This document shows positions 12,639 to 24,912 of a DNA stretch of 64,000 nt, piece by piece. A model generated the notes under the pieces. That model did no database searches and was not told where the DNA came from. It saw nothing but the letters and a program-made list of their open reading frames with translations. A program made the position numbers and the translations under genes. The DNA comes from Temnopleurus reevesii (taxonomy: Eukaryota > Echinodermata > Echinoidea > Temnopleuroida > Temnopleuridae): positions 1 through 64,000 of the forward strand of contig BQKZ01000261.1 of assembly GCA_036244855.1 (NCBI GenBank), read 5' to 3'. Every line of letters begins with the position of its first letter. Position 1 is the stretch's first letter.

Positions 12639-13951
12639 CTGAAGAAAAAAAAAAAGATGAGAGACACACAATTTAGATTACCGTTCACTACAAAATAATA
12701 TTTCCATATTCTAAAATATGTGGGCAATTCCAAGAAAGTTTCATGTCTGCTATGCAATTTTCTTGACAACTATTCCTTGAAGTTCATTGAAATTCAGTAT
12801 GCATTTTTAGTGTCTGTTTCAAACATATAGAATTTCAGTGAATTTCAATGAATAGCGCTCAAGATATTGTCGTAATAAATATGACACATTCGTGGAATTG
12901 CACATGTAAATCATTTTTGTTAAAATTACAGTGGAGAAATGTTGTGTGGAGTATGGAGATCTTTTGTGCATCCATCCATCATCTATGGCACCTTTTATTA
13001 TTCACTAGAATTTATAAGACAAGAGGACAAAATAATGAAATATATGACTGCAACGAACATTATCGCTTTTTCATGGGATTAAAATTTAGAACACTGTTCA
13101 AGTCACAAGTGTTTCTTGATTATTGATAAGTAAGTATTCTGATGAGACAAGTATGAAGCATTATGAAACTGTTATTTCTAGAGAGAAAATGGTTTTAGAA
13201 ATACAATATGCATTGCTATCTTTATAGAGGCTGCACATATATTCCCTCACATATTCATCTATGCAAATGTCTTTCCTACAGAATTGCGAGCATATACTTT
13301 CAAGCTAAGATATATTCTCAGCCAATGACTTTTATTGAAAATAACCACTTACTTTTGTTCCTTTTACAAAACACACTTAATCAAAAGAAGTCAACTGCAA
13401 TCGCTGTGCAGAATTCCCCCCCCCCCCAAAAAAAAAAAAAAAAATTGTGTTGCCTGAATGACTTGGGCAATACCTTTCTTTTTCTAAATGACACTAGACT
13501 TTAACCATATCATCTTAGCGGAATCTAGAAAGGTGTGAGACAGTGATAACTTACTAGGAATTAGCATGAGTAACAAACCACTGACTATTTTGAATCATCA
13601 TGCTATTAATCCTACACAAATCCCATTTTAATCCTTGGTATAAAAGGTCTGAAAACAATGAAATCATATTTCATAGACGGATGAATCTGTGTCACCAGTT
13701 ATATAAGCAAGCTACATGTATGGTTTAGCTGTAAATATTGTACTTCGCCTTTATGGGGAATTAAAATTTGATTTGCCATACAAGTGACTGGCACCACTCA
13801 ATGGAATTGATTTGGGGTTTTCCATGTACCATTAATCAGGATGAACACAGGGGTTAACAAGATTAAAACTTTCAAAAATCTATTCAGATCCGCTCATACC
13901 ATATTTAAATTCCATTTTATTAATTTTTCTCAAAGATAGGTGATCGACCTC

Positions 13952-14080
13952 CTCAGAGGCCTGTAACGTAGAAGACACAATTAATTTTACACTAAATATT
14001 AATCATAAGTCAATGGCAAAATCTGTACCATAGAGATACAATTAATGCTCTTTTTACTAAATGATCATCTCTTTAGGCCC
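13952..14080. mobile_element. Diverged relative of the 50.3-kb MITE
   Basis: Starts gaggcctgtaacgtagaaga and follows the 50.3-kb element through caattaattttac, agtcaatgg and agagatacaatta, ending near ctctttaggccctaga. Both ends are degenerate. Confidence 0.45.
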
Positions 14081-14692
14081 TAGATAGGACACTTTAATGG
14101 GTCTAATTTTTGTCCAAGTTCAGCCTGTCTTACAGTAACTTTTTAAATTGATGACAGGAAGGCACTTCCATCTTGCGACCCCTTTAATTAATATCAGAAG
14201 ACACCCACCATGCTCTAACAAGAATCATTTCTTGTCTACAATTGAACTCATAATGTTTACTAACAATGACTGATGGAGAAAGAGATTTGGGCTTACAGAA
14301 AGTTGAGAGAATAATCAACCTAATTTCCTGAAGGGAAATAAGTTAAGAATCTCCTTGCACAATCCACGTTACCCTCCACTGGGGTTATCAAACTGGCAAC
14401 AATATAAGATGGGGTAAGCACAACATGGGTAATATTAGTATTAAAGCAAAAAGATAAAGGCGGATTGAGCTAGTTCTGCAACAGTTTGTCAGTAAAAATA
14501 TGCTTGATGTATGGAAGGTGGGAATATATTTGATTCATATATATTTCATTCATATTTTACTCTGTTTTATTAACGGATTTCATGAATCTAATCATAATAA
14601 TTTTTGGAGTGCGCTGGGGGCATAAAGGAGATATGTGATTTTAACACTTAGTCAGACTTCCCACTCAAAACTCCAAAGTTTCTCAAAAGTGT

Positions 14693-15661
14693 TATTTTTT
14701 TAATAAGCATGATTGTGTGTTATGAAAGTAAAGAGGTGTAGGGATCATATGAAGGGGTGGCAAAGAGGGCAGAGAGAGACATAATCCCGGGTTCCGGCAC
14801 CTCCCCACTACTGGTTGATCTTTCTAGAGTCCATGATCCACCCTTGCGAAATCACGAAATCTGACCTAGTCTATGTTGATAATACTTAAGACAACGTCTC
14901 TTTATGCAACGCTTCCTTTAATTTAAGTGAACAACATGAAAGTTCCTGAGCGCTGGCTTTGTGTCTTTGCATCCCCTCTGTCAGTGTGAGGACAGATGCA
15001 GGAAGACACATGCCCAAAGTAAATGTATCCTCTTAGGTTAATTGGCAAGTTAGTCTGCTGGCATAACATGAAAACAATTGGGTGGGACCAGGGAGGTTAC
15101 TGAGTGATGAGTGACAGGGATCCAGGGAAAAGTTTTTATAAATTTGCTGAATTAGTAAACTACACCAGGGGTTAAATNTATTTTTTTAATAAGCATGATT
15201 GTGTGTTATGAAAGTAAAGAGGTGTAGGGATCATATGAAGGGGTGGCAAAGAGGGCAGAGAGAGACATAATCCCGGGTTCCGGCACCTCCCCACTACTGG
15301 TTGATCTTTCTAGAGTCCATGATCCACCCTTGCGAAATCACGAAATCTGACCTAGTCTATGTTGATAATACTTAAGACAACGTCTCTTTATGCAACGCTT
15401 CCTTTAATTTAAGTGAACAACATGAAAGTTCCTGAGCGCTGGCTTTGTGTCTTTGCATCCCCTCTGTCAGTGTGAGGACAGATGCAGGAAGACACATGCC
15501 CAAAGTAAATGTATCCTCTTAGGTTAATTGCCAAATTACTCTGCTGGCATAACATGAAAACAATTGGGTGGGACCAGGGAGGTTACTGAGTGATGAGTGA
15601 CAGGGATCCAGGGAAAGTTTTATGAATTTGCTGAATTAGTAAACTACACCAGGGGTTAAAA
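14693..15661. repeat. 485-bp direct duplication around a single N
   Basis: 14693-15177 and 15179-15661 are nearly identical direct copies separated only by the N at 15178. The few differences are concentrated near the copy ends (ggcaagttagt against gccaaattact; aaaagtttttataaa against aaagttttatgaa). This is what two unmerged overlapping contig ends look like, so the duplication is probably an assembly artefact. Confidence 0.85.
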
Positions 15662-17519
15662 GTATAGATTAGTTTTGGGAGAGATGGCGCTTCAGATATT
15701 AAACTGCTTTGTGAGCGACAGTAAAAATTCAATCGTAATGCAGTTTTTTTAATAGCAAATTATAGCATGTTCAAAGCTTGTTTGAATAAAATCAACCTAG
15801 AGGTAGCTATGAACACAATACCATTGGAATAACACTCTATTCATCCCGCCCTGGTCTGCTGGCTGTTGATTCATTTAGTGCTCTGTATGTAAGGGCTGAT
15901 TGGCATTTTCACACTAAAATACATGCAAAAATCTTCCCCCAATTTCCTACATAGTTATATGCAGGTAAAGCAATTCATGAATACATCGGATTGTTCTACA
16001 TCAATTTCTGAATCCCAGCCATTACTAATCTATACCTTTAATATGGGTATAAAATGAAGGGAAAATTCTTGATCAATTTGAATTTGGAGTTTGTTTTACA
16101 AGGTTTAGAGGTATTAACAGTACAAATGTGTTTTCAATAAAACACACAAATTTCCTTGAGTAACTTGAAAATATTGTCCTTTAAGTTTAATTTTCACTTT
16201 TAAGCCAGGTTTCGGTAATGGAACCACATTAACATCACATTCTGTTATATTACCTATTTATATTGTACATTAATTAAAGTTAATTTGATTATCCATCAGC
16301 ACAAAGAATGCTAATATTTTGGGCTGTTCACGTGTATCAAATGATTCGGGCGATTTTGAATGACATATTGAATGACATATTGAACCATAGGAGGAACTCA
16401 CACTATTCATAATGCTAATCATCAATTAAAATGTTGTGAATAAAATAGTGAGGTATTTTCATATTAATATAGATTATCATTAATTGAATTACAAATTAAT
16501 ATGGTTCAAAGAGAAAATGTTCATTTTTTCTAATGCATTCTCTACTGCAACTTAAGCATCCAGCAGGATGGATTTGGCGCATTATGAATTGCATCTATTA
16601 TTATTAATATTACTATTACAAAGGTGTAATGTTGGTGAATTTTGTATGGCGCATTTTTTTATCAATTCCGCCGAGCATAAATGCTAAAAGTGTTTGTTTG
16701 GTTCTTATTTGCCTGGTTGTAATACCATATCTAAACCAATTCCCCACTCCAAGTTCGTATTGTTTTTCAAATTACCCCTTTTTAACACCTTCATCATAAT
16801 TCGACCAAATGATACAAATCATTACCCTGAATTGAATTTTGATTGAATTTTGATAAAATCATCCTTGCACTGGGCTCTATGCCAACCATTGTCAAGCTTT
16901 AGTCAGTAGAGGTATAACCCAGGAGTCACAAATTGATTGATTAAATGCAGCTGACCACATACTGAAAGACACCTAAATCTAAATTTGTAATCAACAAAAA
17001 CTTTCTACTGTTGACATTATTAATGGATTTGTAAAGATATGAACCTAAAGGACAAAAGAAATGTTATTCGTAAGCAAAGGGTTACCATGGTAACTGTATG
17101 TACTATCTTGCCAATAACTTGAAAGATAGGATCAATAGCAAAATGACTCTAGACAACCCCAGTATGCTTAATAAATTATTGAAATCAATCATATAATATA
17201 TTGCTATGACATTTCTACACAAGGACCACAGATAATTTGTAGTCTAAGAAATGAATAAAGTTCAAACTAATCAGACAACATAAGTTAAATTTATAGCATA
17301 CATTGTGCAGAAATATTTCCATTTTAATACATTTAAACTATAGACTACTGGAACTGATTAGTCTCTGCGCGAATCTTAAGAGAACTCTAGAATTCAGTTT
17401 TCAATAGTTTGAGGGAATTTTTGTTTTGAGAGACAAATCACTACCTTTTCTCTAATCTGAAACATAGAATTACTAGTGAAAAGAAACTAATGGCACCTCC
17501 TGGTAACTTGTGGAGAAGC
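15662..17519. other. AT-rich intron sequence
   Basis: Apart from short AT repeats I see no gene, inverted repeat or tandem array here. It belongs to the 8.6-kb intron between the 21.3-kb and 12.5-kb exons. Confidence 0.5.
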
Positions 17520-17834
17520 ATATAAGCGGACCTGATTCAAACTTTCCGAATAGTGAAGAAAGTAGATGACTTGGAACCTTCCCGCTTCTTCAAGTTTAAG
17601 TCAGACTACCGAACGAGAGGTCATAAATTCAAGATGGAAAAGCCCCGAGCTATTACCCGAAGGAGACAGAACATATTTTCCCATCGAACTGTGACAGAAT
17701 GGAATAACCTACCTGATGCTTCAGTCTCTAGTTCTACTGTCAACTGTTTTAAATCAAACTTGGAAAAGGCGTGGGAATCCAAAAGAGAAAAGTATAACCC
17801 AGACCAACACTTTTCTTGCCCATGCTGTTACTAA
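17520..17834 (+). mobile_element. LINE fragment: C-terminal end of a reverse transcriptase ORF
   Basis: The plus strand encodes DLIQTFRIVKKVDDLEPSRF, followed by DYRTRGHKFKMEKPRAITRR, FSHRTVTEWNNLPDASVSSS and FKSNLEKAW, ending at a stop at 17832-17834. The RTRGH..K......R...FS.R.V..WN.LP pattern followed by F...L...W is typical of the C terminus of non-LTR retrotransposon ORF2 proteins (CR1/L2/Jockey-like groups). The catalytic reverse transcriptase and endonuclease parts are absent upstream, so this is a 5'-truncated copy, as is usual for LINEs. It lies in the intron between the 21.3-kb and 12.5-kb exons, in the opposite orientation to the host gene. Confidence 0.85.
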
Positions 17835-19104
17835 AATTCACATCTGCAAAGCCAATTTCAGTCTTTAACGAACCAGTACAGAGGAGAGGGGCAAACAAGT
17901 TTCTAAACAAACTTTAAATGCCCTCATCAAGGTATGAAAGGTATGATATAATTTATAAATCTAGAGGTACTGGTGAGGAATAATTCTTTATAATAAAAGA
18001 TTAATGACATTATTAAAATTCAACAATTTGCAGTAAATCTTGTTTTGATGGAAACTTTCCCATACCCCTTCCGCGTGCTACCTAACAGTCTGCACAAGCA
18101 GATTAGTGATCCAATTTCATACGATATGACACTATAATCGCACCCTATACTATTGTCTATATCCTTTTTTATTAAAATATACACATTGTTCATAATTGCT
18201 AAATCTAATATTTGGCCAGATGTCAAATAAAGTTACCAATTTGTAAACTTTAAAAAGTGCACTAACAGGCCAGTGACTCGGAGATCTTTCCTATTAGTCA
18301 CTATGAGGAAGGGGAATAGGAGGGGGTTATGATGGAAAAGGGTCAAAACGTGGACGGGTGCAAGAAAAAAGCGGTCAGAAAATCAATGCTAAAGAAATAT
18401 GAGTCAAACATAACCACACATTTTGTAGGGTTTTTTCTTGGAATGGGACCTAACCCAAAATTATCTCTGAAAAACTGATAGATGAAAAGAATATGACTTC
18501 ACCATGGTCCATCTAAAAACAGCAAATATGACTACGGGCTGTTGTGAGTTTGTTGCAATTGATTGAAACACACTAATCAAGATAATCGTTTCTTTTTCTT
18601 CAATTTTCAGCTGATTTAATGCATACATCTCTTATAACTGTTTACACCAACTGTTTAGCCAGCCTGAGGCTGAGCTAGAAGTTAGGTTAAACACAAGGGT
18701 AACCTAAATTCAGGACTAGATTTGAACATGCATTTATTTTTAGGTGGTGGGGGATGGTAAATGCAAAAAAGTAGGGTACCGAGTGCCAAATTTAGACTGG
18801 TCTTGGGTCGGCCAAAAGTTGGTCATTCAGTGTAACCTGGGCCATAACAAATTCCGTTATATATTCTTTCTTATTTTTGCGAGGGTAATGAACCAAGAAT
18901 GGGCTGGATATCAGCCGGATAATAAAAGTGAAAAGAGAAGGGTTGGAGGAAGACAGAGTCTTGAGCCTGCTTCCTTGTGACAGGACTTATCCATATCGCT
19001 CAGATCTTTGAGATGAAGGAGAGAAAGTTCTAACACATGTCACCTGAATTTAGGTGTATCATAGATTATTCCATCATAACAATTCTCCAACACAAGCTAG
19101 CAAG

Positions 19105-19345
19105 ATGCTGCATAAACTGAAATTTTTGCAGTGGTTTAATTTTCGCAAATTGCTTAACCTTAGCCTAAAATTCCCACACTGTATGATGCATATTCATATG
19201 TGTACAAATACTGTCATGAACGTGAATGTAACAATACACCGATATGTAAAACTGGTCCAAAATTGTGAAAAAGTCTGTATTCCTAAATGCAATACATTAC
19301 TACCGAAATGTTATCACTGTGAAAATTTACGTTAAAATGTTATGC
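19105..19345. mobile_element. Diverged relative of the 52.3-kb MITE
   Basis: Shares gcataaactgaaatttttgc and tatgatgcatattcatatg, then tgtgtacaaatactgt, with the 52.3-kb element in the same order. The terminal repeats are worn. The short ORF across it (19054-19335) is probably a chance product of the repeat. Confidence 0.45.
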
Positions 19346-19904
19346 TAATTCCATGAGGAGGTAGTTCATTTATTGTTCAGTTTATGATATTTAAGCAATG
19401 AGTGATCAAACATCGTAATGACCCAATATTTAGACAAGTTTCATGCTGCTGTAGATAGCATTAGTACCAAAGTGCAAGAATGTTGTAAAACGCTACATGA
19501 ATAAGCTCTTTCATTGCAAATCCCAGGGACGCTCTCTAGAAGCTCAATCAAACATTTGCATCTATAGCCATCCCTTCTTTCTTTATTTCATTCATTTACA
19601 AGTTTTATTTCAGTAGGGTAGCTCCATCAGTGGTCTTGATACTGGTTTCTGTCGCGGCAGTTAAAAGATGTTCCATGAACACAGAAATAAGGATGGGGAG
19701 GGAAGATGCTTGACTGCTGTTCAACGCAATCATCAAACAACGCATGCATTAGCATCAGCAAAGGATCTTTCCTAAAACCATTACCTAGACGAGTCATGAC
19801 TTCAATTTCACACCTTTTAACAAGATGGATTATAGACACAATTTTGGAGAAGAATAAACAAGCAATGGCAAGGCCAGTACACTTGTGGATTTCAAGTTAA
19901 GCAT

Positions 19905-20075
19905 AGGGAGTGTTGTTCAAAATCAACTGCAAATCAACTGCAACTTTGCAAATTGTGACACGCATTTTCATTCGCGCACGGTATATGCATTTAAAAGGAC
20001 GCGTGTGAAACAATGACTTTGATTTGCGCGTTCCGATCATCTGCAACTTGCGATCAATTTTTTGAGCAACACCCC
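19905..20075. mobile_element. Foldback MITE, GTGTTGC family, copy 2
   Basis: About 171 bp. The ends gggagtgttgttcaaaat and ttttttgagcaacacccc are inverted repeats, as are the inner blocks aactgcaactttg and cttgcgatcaattt. The centre has short CG-rich stretches (ttcgcgcacgg). It aligns along its length with the 53.75-kb copy. Confidence 0.65.
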
Positions 20076-20984
20076 AATAGGGTATTATAAAAGTAAAGGG
20101 TGTTCTTGAATCCAGGGTTTGGTCACTAGGAACGAAGTAAGGACAGGAAAAAGACCTGGAAATCAAGACAGGAAGCGAAGAGGGGCCCTAACCTCAAACT
20201 CTATCGATGTGCTCAAACTATTCTTCAAGTTCATCCATTGCTCCTTGGATGAACATGTTATTCATCATATTGTACTTTTATTTTTTCTTTCAGGAAGGAT
20301 GGAAAATCACAAGTATATTTGTAACATGACGAAATCTGGGATTCTTGGAATAGTTGAAAAGAATCTTGGAAAGATTTATTTTGAATTTTTTAATTAGAAT
20401 TTGATATCAATCCATTTTTTCACAAATTTACAAACAGAGTGAATTTGGAGCTGGGCACTTTATATCATCAAAGATGAAGGTATAATGGAAACTCAATGAC
20501 CCCAATAATGGGGATAACTGAGGTTTTGAAGCTCATAGCTGGTGAATTATGGATTGCCCCATTCTGCTTTTACAGTTTATTTGATTGTTTTCCTTCATCA
20601 CTCTAAGCTCATTGATATCTGACGTGTATTTGACTTCAGACATTATGAGAGCTTAGGTTGATTTTGTATAGATGGCCAATGAACCCTTTGTGGAAGAAAC
20701 ACATTTCCTTCACGCATATCTGTCTGCATATGCAAGCTATTCACATTGGACTTTGGTATATTTTCCTTAGTGGTGTTCATAGAAGTCTGCAGGCACACAT
20801 ACCATTGGCTTTCAGTGTGTGCATATGCAGTGCATCCAATCCTAGACTACATCACAGATTGCAATGCTTCTTCCTCCCGTTAAAGATAGGGCTCCAATAA
20901 TAATTGGAGTGTTTGACTAGTATTTGACTCTGTGCTAAGCACTTGACAGCCGGAAGCCGAGAGTGTGTGCCTGCAGACTATGTG

Positions 20985-21245
20985 TTTGTAGACTATGTAC
21001 TCTCGCTTTTCAATGTGAGGGTCGGACGTTCGAATCCCACCTATGAAGTTATTTTCATTCAGCAAGAAATTTATCCACATTGTGCTGCACTCAACCCAGG
21101 TGAGGTGAATGGGTACTGGTAGGACGAACATCCTTATATGCAGAGCACGCCAAAAGATAGTCATGCTATAACCGGGTAATAATGCAACAGTGCACTTAGA
21201 AACACTTCGTATGAAGCACTATGAAAATGATGTTATTGTTATTAT
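20985..21245 (+). mobile_element. tRNA-type SINE, plus orientation
   Basis: Contains a Pol III B-box-like GTTCGAATCCC (around 21030). A body follows that includes TTTATCCACATTGTGCTGCA and CTCAACCCAGGTGAGGTGAA, and the element ends in AT-rich repeats. The same body occurs in reverse orientation at 21900-22145, which marks it as an interspersed repeat. This layout resembles tRNA-derived SINEs described from sea urchins. It lies just downstream (in transcription) of the donor of the 21.3-kb exon. Confidence 0.6.
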
Positions 21246-21261
21246 GTTCAGAGAGCCATAC

Positions 21262-21417
21262 CTGAATGATCTCCTGAGCCGTCTGCTCTTGGAGGTGAGT
21301 TTGAGGCACTGCCACCACCTTGTCCTCTGAAATGGTCTCCTATTCCTTTTAAGATGCCTTTCAGACTCAGACTCCTCTTTTTCTTCGCTGTGTCGCCTCT
21401 ACTCCCACCCCCTGATG
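21262..21417 (-). CDS. Ser/Gly/Lys-rich exon, functional copy of a tandemly repeated exon
   Basis: This is a 156-nt exon, phase 1 on both sides, with a TTTTTTTCTTTCAG acceptor and a CATTCAG|GTATGG donor. It encodes a Gly/Ser-rich start (ASGGGSRGD), a basic patch KKKRSLSLKGILKGIGDHFR and a Gly/Ser/Pro tail (SASNSPPRADGSGDHS). The RSLSLKG stretch is a plausible basophilic kinase site, and the Lys/hydrophobic alternation could be an amphipathic membrane- or partner-binding helix. Because it is 156 nt with equal phases, it can be skipped without changing frame. Two partial copies of its 5' half lie just upstream in transcription, at 21530-21603 and about 21820-21861. Confidence 0.75.
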
Positions 21418-21529
21418 CTGAAAGAAAAAAAGAAAACAATGATTTGAGGTTTGAGGTATCATAATGTAATTAAAGGCCTGATGGTAGGGAAAAGTGAAAA
21501 TTTGTTCTACCAAAGGTAATCTCTAACTC

Positions 21530-21603
21530 CTTTCTTGATCCCTTTATGAAATTCAGACTTCTCTTTTTCTTGGCCATGTTGCCTCTATTCCCATCCCCTG
21601 CTG
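21530..21603 (-). pseudogene. Partial duplicate of the 21.3-kb exon with intact acceptor
   Basis: On the minus strand this copy keeps the acceptor (TCTCTTTCTTTCAG) and the first part of the exon, including the encoded NMAKKKRSLNF block that matches the DTAKKKRSLSL block of the functional copy. After about 25 codons the similarity stops, and I see no matching donor. It could serve as an alternative exon with a different end, but more simply it is a truncated duplicate. The frame stays open past the point where similarity ends. Confidence 0.6.
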
Positions 21604-21639
21604 CTGAAAGAAAGAGAGAAGGAAAATAATGATTTTTTT

Positions 21640-21816
21640 AATGCATTGTTTGGGGCCCCCTCCACAAGCTTTGCTTCTTTTGGGGTCCCAGCCCATTCAT
21701 TGTATTTTGTGAATATGTATTTCTCTGGATTTGTAATTTTGTGAATGTGTAACGTTATGCAATGAATTGGTGAATAAAACTTGAACTTGAACTTGAACTT
21801 GAACTTGAACTTGAAA
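21640..21816 (+). mobile_element. 3' end of a LINE-like element with (TTGAAC)n tail
   Basis: A GGGGCCCCC...GGGGTCCCAG stem-loop is followed by an AT-rich 3' UTR-like stretch. That leads to GGTGAATAAAACTTGAAC and about six TTGAAC repeats. Short tandem tails of this kind after an AATAAA-like signal are typical of CR1/L2-type LINEs and the SINEs they mobilise. It directly abuts the decayed third copy of the 21-kb exon. Confidence 0.6.
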
Positions 21817-21819
21817 ATT

Positions 21820-21861
21820 TTTTTTTTCTTTTTCTGCTGCCCTTGTTGCCACCCCCAGATG
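21820..21861 (-). pseudogene. Third, decayed copy of the exon, interrupted by a LINE tail
   Basis: The start of the exon is recognisable on the minus strand (GCATCTGGGGGTGGCAACAA, then an AG-rich Lys/Arg stretch). The acceptor CAG has become CGG, and after about 40 nt the copy runs into an A/T tract and the TTGAAC tail of a LINE-like 3' end. It is therefore probably dead for splicing. Confidence 0.55.
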
Positions 21862-21899
21862 CCGAAATAAAGAAAGAAAATACATTTTACAGTTGAGGT

Positions 21900-22145
21900 T
21901 TAATATAATAATAATAATAATCGATGCAATTTATATAGTGCACGTATCCACTCTGCTGAGTGCTCAAGGCGCTTTACATTATTATTACCCTGGCTTTAGC
22001 CCAGCAGCCATTCACAGCGCACTTGGCATTTCAAAGAATAAATATTCCTGCCAGGTACCCATTCGCCTCACCTGGATTGAGTGCAGCACAATGTGGATGA
22101 ATTTCTTGCTGAAGGAAATTGACGCCATGGGTAGGATTCGAAATC
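21900..22145 (-). mobile_element. tRNA-type SINE, minus orientation
   Basis: The reverse complement matches the element at 20985-21245: the reversed B-box (GGATTCGAA) at its right end, the GCCTCACCTGGATTGAGTGC body, a region around AAGGCGCTTTACATTATTAT, and a TAATAATAATAA tail at the left end. With the plus-oriented copy it forms an inverted pair around the duplicated exon block. Confidence 0.6.
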
Positions 22146-24030
22146 ATGCTAAAATAAAATTTACTTTATTAACTGAGTTTAATGATTTGATTGAAATCTC
22201 TTGCATGGGAAAGACATAAGTTATACAATTATAAAATAAACACCTCCTTGTAACTTACAGTTCGTTTTAAATTTTGGAGTACAAAATTCGGTCCCGGTTC
22301 ACTTTTAGAGAGCATTTTACCCATGGTAATTAGCTATTTTTAGCAATTCATTAATATTCATTTTGAATACTTAAGATTTTCCTTTAAAACTTCACACAGG
22401 AAGTAATCATAGCATAATCCATAAATCATCAAAACAATCATTGAAGAAGTTTCGGTGAGAAATATCACCAATCGCATACAGAAAGTGAGAGCTCTGTAAG
22501 TACCATATAACCATCATTAAACATATAACCATCATTAAGTGGTCATATGATGTCCACAAAGAAATTGCATCACTTGTATGTCTAGATATGACTGAGAATT
22601 TCCTTTTCTAATGATATTTCAGGGCCATGTTTAGCATGTCATAATATATCCCCAGTCAAGCAAAAATATACTTTAGAAGATGATAAACATTGAATTACAA
22701 AACATATTTCCACTTGTGTATATTTCATAATTTTTTTTATTATCTACTGATGTATGTTTTCATTAATATTTGGTGGAATCTAAAATACAATCCAATTAAT
22801 AATATTGATAAGTGAGGGTCATACACCCTGTAAATGTAGGTAAAAAGAATTAAAGAAATCAAAGTACTGAGGTAATGAGAAATTGTTTTACATATTTGTA
22901 TCTTATATATATAACTAAATTGTATATCAATTTGCTATTTGCTACACCCTACCAAGAAAGAATATATTCACGATTTGCTTGCAGTTGAAGGAAATTTATT
23001 TTTCTGTTATCTGATGTGTTTAATATTGAAATTGAAATAAAGTCAATCAAAGAAAAGAGAGAACCCCTATTAAATCCTATATAAAAATGTATCCCAGGTT
23101 CCTCAATCCAAATCTGATTTTACAACAAACTTTAATAGCACTTTAGGGAATAGTTTAAACATTGGGAAAGAATAGAGCTATGTATTCACATTGTACAGAC
23201 AGGAACCATGCAGTGCAGGGAGGGGAACTGTTCATTCTCAAACATTGAATAGTATCGAAACAATGTTTATCAAAATGGGGAATCACGCAGGACGGGGAAA
23301 GGGGCTTGTTTTGATTATGAACATCTGTACATTTGCGCAACTTGTAAGCTATTCCTTGTTTAATCGTCAATCCAACATATTGCCAATCTGAGAACTTAGG
23401 TATTTCTTGCGATTTTCAAGTAATTAATAGTAAAAAAAAAAATACATACAGTGTATCTTCAAGAGAAATACTCCCCATGGAAATGTATTCTCAATCACTT
23501 CTAACATTTTATTCAACATATGAATAAAGCACAGAGTTCATAAGAAATTATTCCTATTTTGCTTGGAACTACATGTATACGTGATGGCCATGAATATTTT
23601 CATACACACCGTGTGGTTTGCTATAAAAAAAACAGGAACTGAAATGCTTGAAACTTGAGAAAAAAATCATTTATTATCTTAAAAAATGAGGTGTAGAAAT
23701 TACATCAAATTTACTTACTGAAAAAAGATTTGTATTGAAAAAGATTCATTTGTAATTGAAAGTGACTATCAATAATGATCAATAACACTTGAAAATGCTT
23801 TGGGGACAATATCTGTCAAATAATCTGTCAAATAATCTGTCATGATAACCATCGATAGCCACGCAATGCCATTGTCTACATCTACCACAAGTATCCTCTA
23901 AGAAAAAAAACAAAACTAATGATCAAACTTACAAAGAAAAATCATAAATCATCTTTCTGGAGCTACAGGGACATCAGGAACTTTATGAAACCATATCTAA
24001 TACAAATAAAGGATCTACTTTAAATAGCCC

Positions 24031-24624
24031 TTAAAGGGAAACCAGCCTTTGGGATTATCGTGCTCTCAATGAATGAAGAAAAATTAGATGAACAAACTGT
24101 AAAAATTTGAGCAAAATCGGACAACCCGATCAAAAGTTATGAATTTACAAAGTCACTGAGATATGACGATCCCTATCGCTGATGAAGATCCGTGCGGTCG
24201 ACAAATTCTGCGGAATCTGTGACGTCATGTCGGACAACCCCTCATTCACAAAATGGATTAATGTAGAATTTAGAGTAAGGTTGCAAAATCATTCTTCTCA
24301 AAATACATGCAGAATCAACACAGAAATGCTATACCCCAACCGAAAATTGGCATTTTGTTGACTTTTCCGAAAAAAGGTAGAAAATGTGAAAATATGTGTA
24401 CAGAGTGAATGAGGAGTTGTCCGACATGACGTCACAAATTCCGTCGAATTTGCCGATCTCACGGATACCAATGCGCGGTAGGGATCGTAATATCTCTGTG
24501 ACTTTGAAAAGTCATAACTTTTGAACTGGCTGCCCGATTTTGCTCAAATTTTCACAGTTTGTTCATCTGATTTTTCTTTATTCAATGAGAGCACGATAAT
24601 CCCAGGGGTTGGTTTCCCTTTAAA
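24031..24624. mobile_element. 590-bp palindromic MITE with about 210-bp inverted arms
   Basis: The ends are ttaaagggaaacc and ggtttccctttaa. The arms match in inverted orientation over about 210 bp, including gggattatcgtgctctcaat, aaatttgagcaaaatcgg, gagatatgacgatccctatc and gtgacgtcatgtcggacaac. A single-copy centre of about 160 bp separates them. There is no coding capacity. This is the clearest nonautonomous DNA transposon in the window. Target duplications cannot be separated from the TTAA-like ends by eye. Confidence 0.85.
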
Positions 24625-24912
24625 GGTATCACAACATCACACAAAGCGCTAATTTTCTTGCATCTACTCCATTGACATCTGGAAGAGTGTGACCCCTATT
24701 CTATGCAAATTACAGAATTCAGTAGTCAATGGGTAAAAGGTGTGGACCAGTTATGGGAGAAACGGCGTTTCAAATTTGTGAGTTGCTTTAAAACTAGTCA
24801 AATAATACAATTTTCAATTACAAATTAAAGGATAAAGATAGTGAGAAACTCATTTTTTTTTCTTTATTAATATTTTTACTCATTTTTTGTAACAGAGTAT
24901 TAAAAAGAGTAG

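Noticed and set aside
19627..19839. 70-codon minus-strand ORF (MSIIHLVKRCEIEVMTRLGN...)
   Set aside because: The composition is protein-like but there is no matching splice phase to the neighbouring exons and no recognised domain; left out as probably chance.
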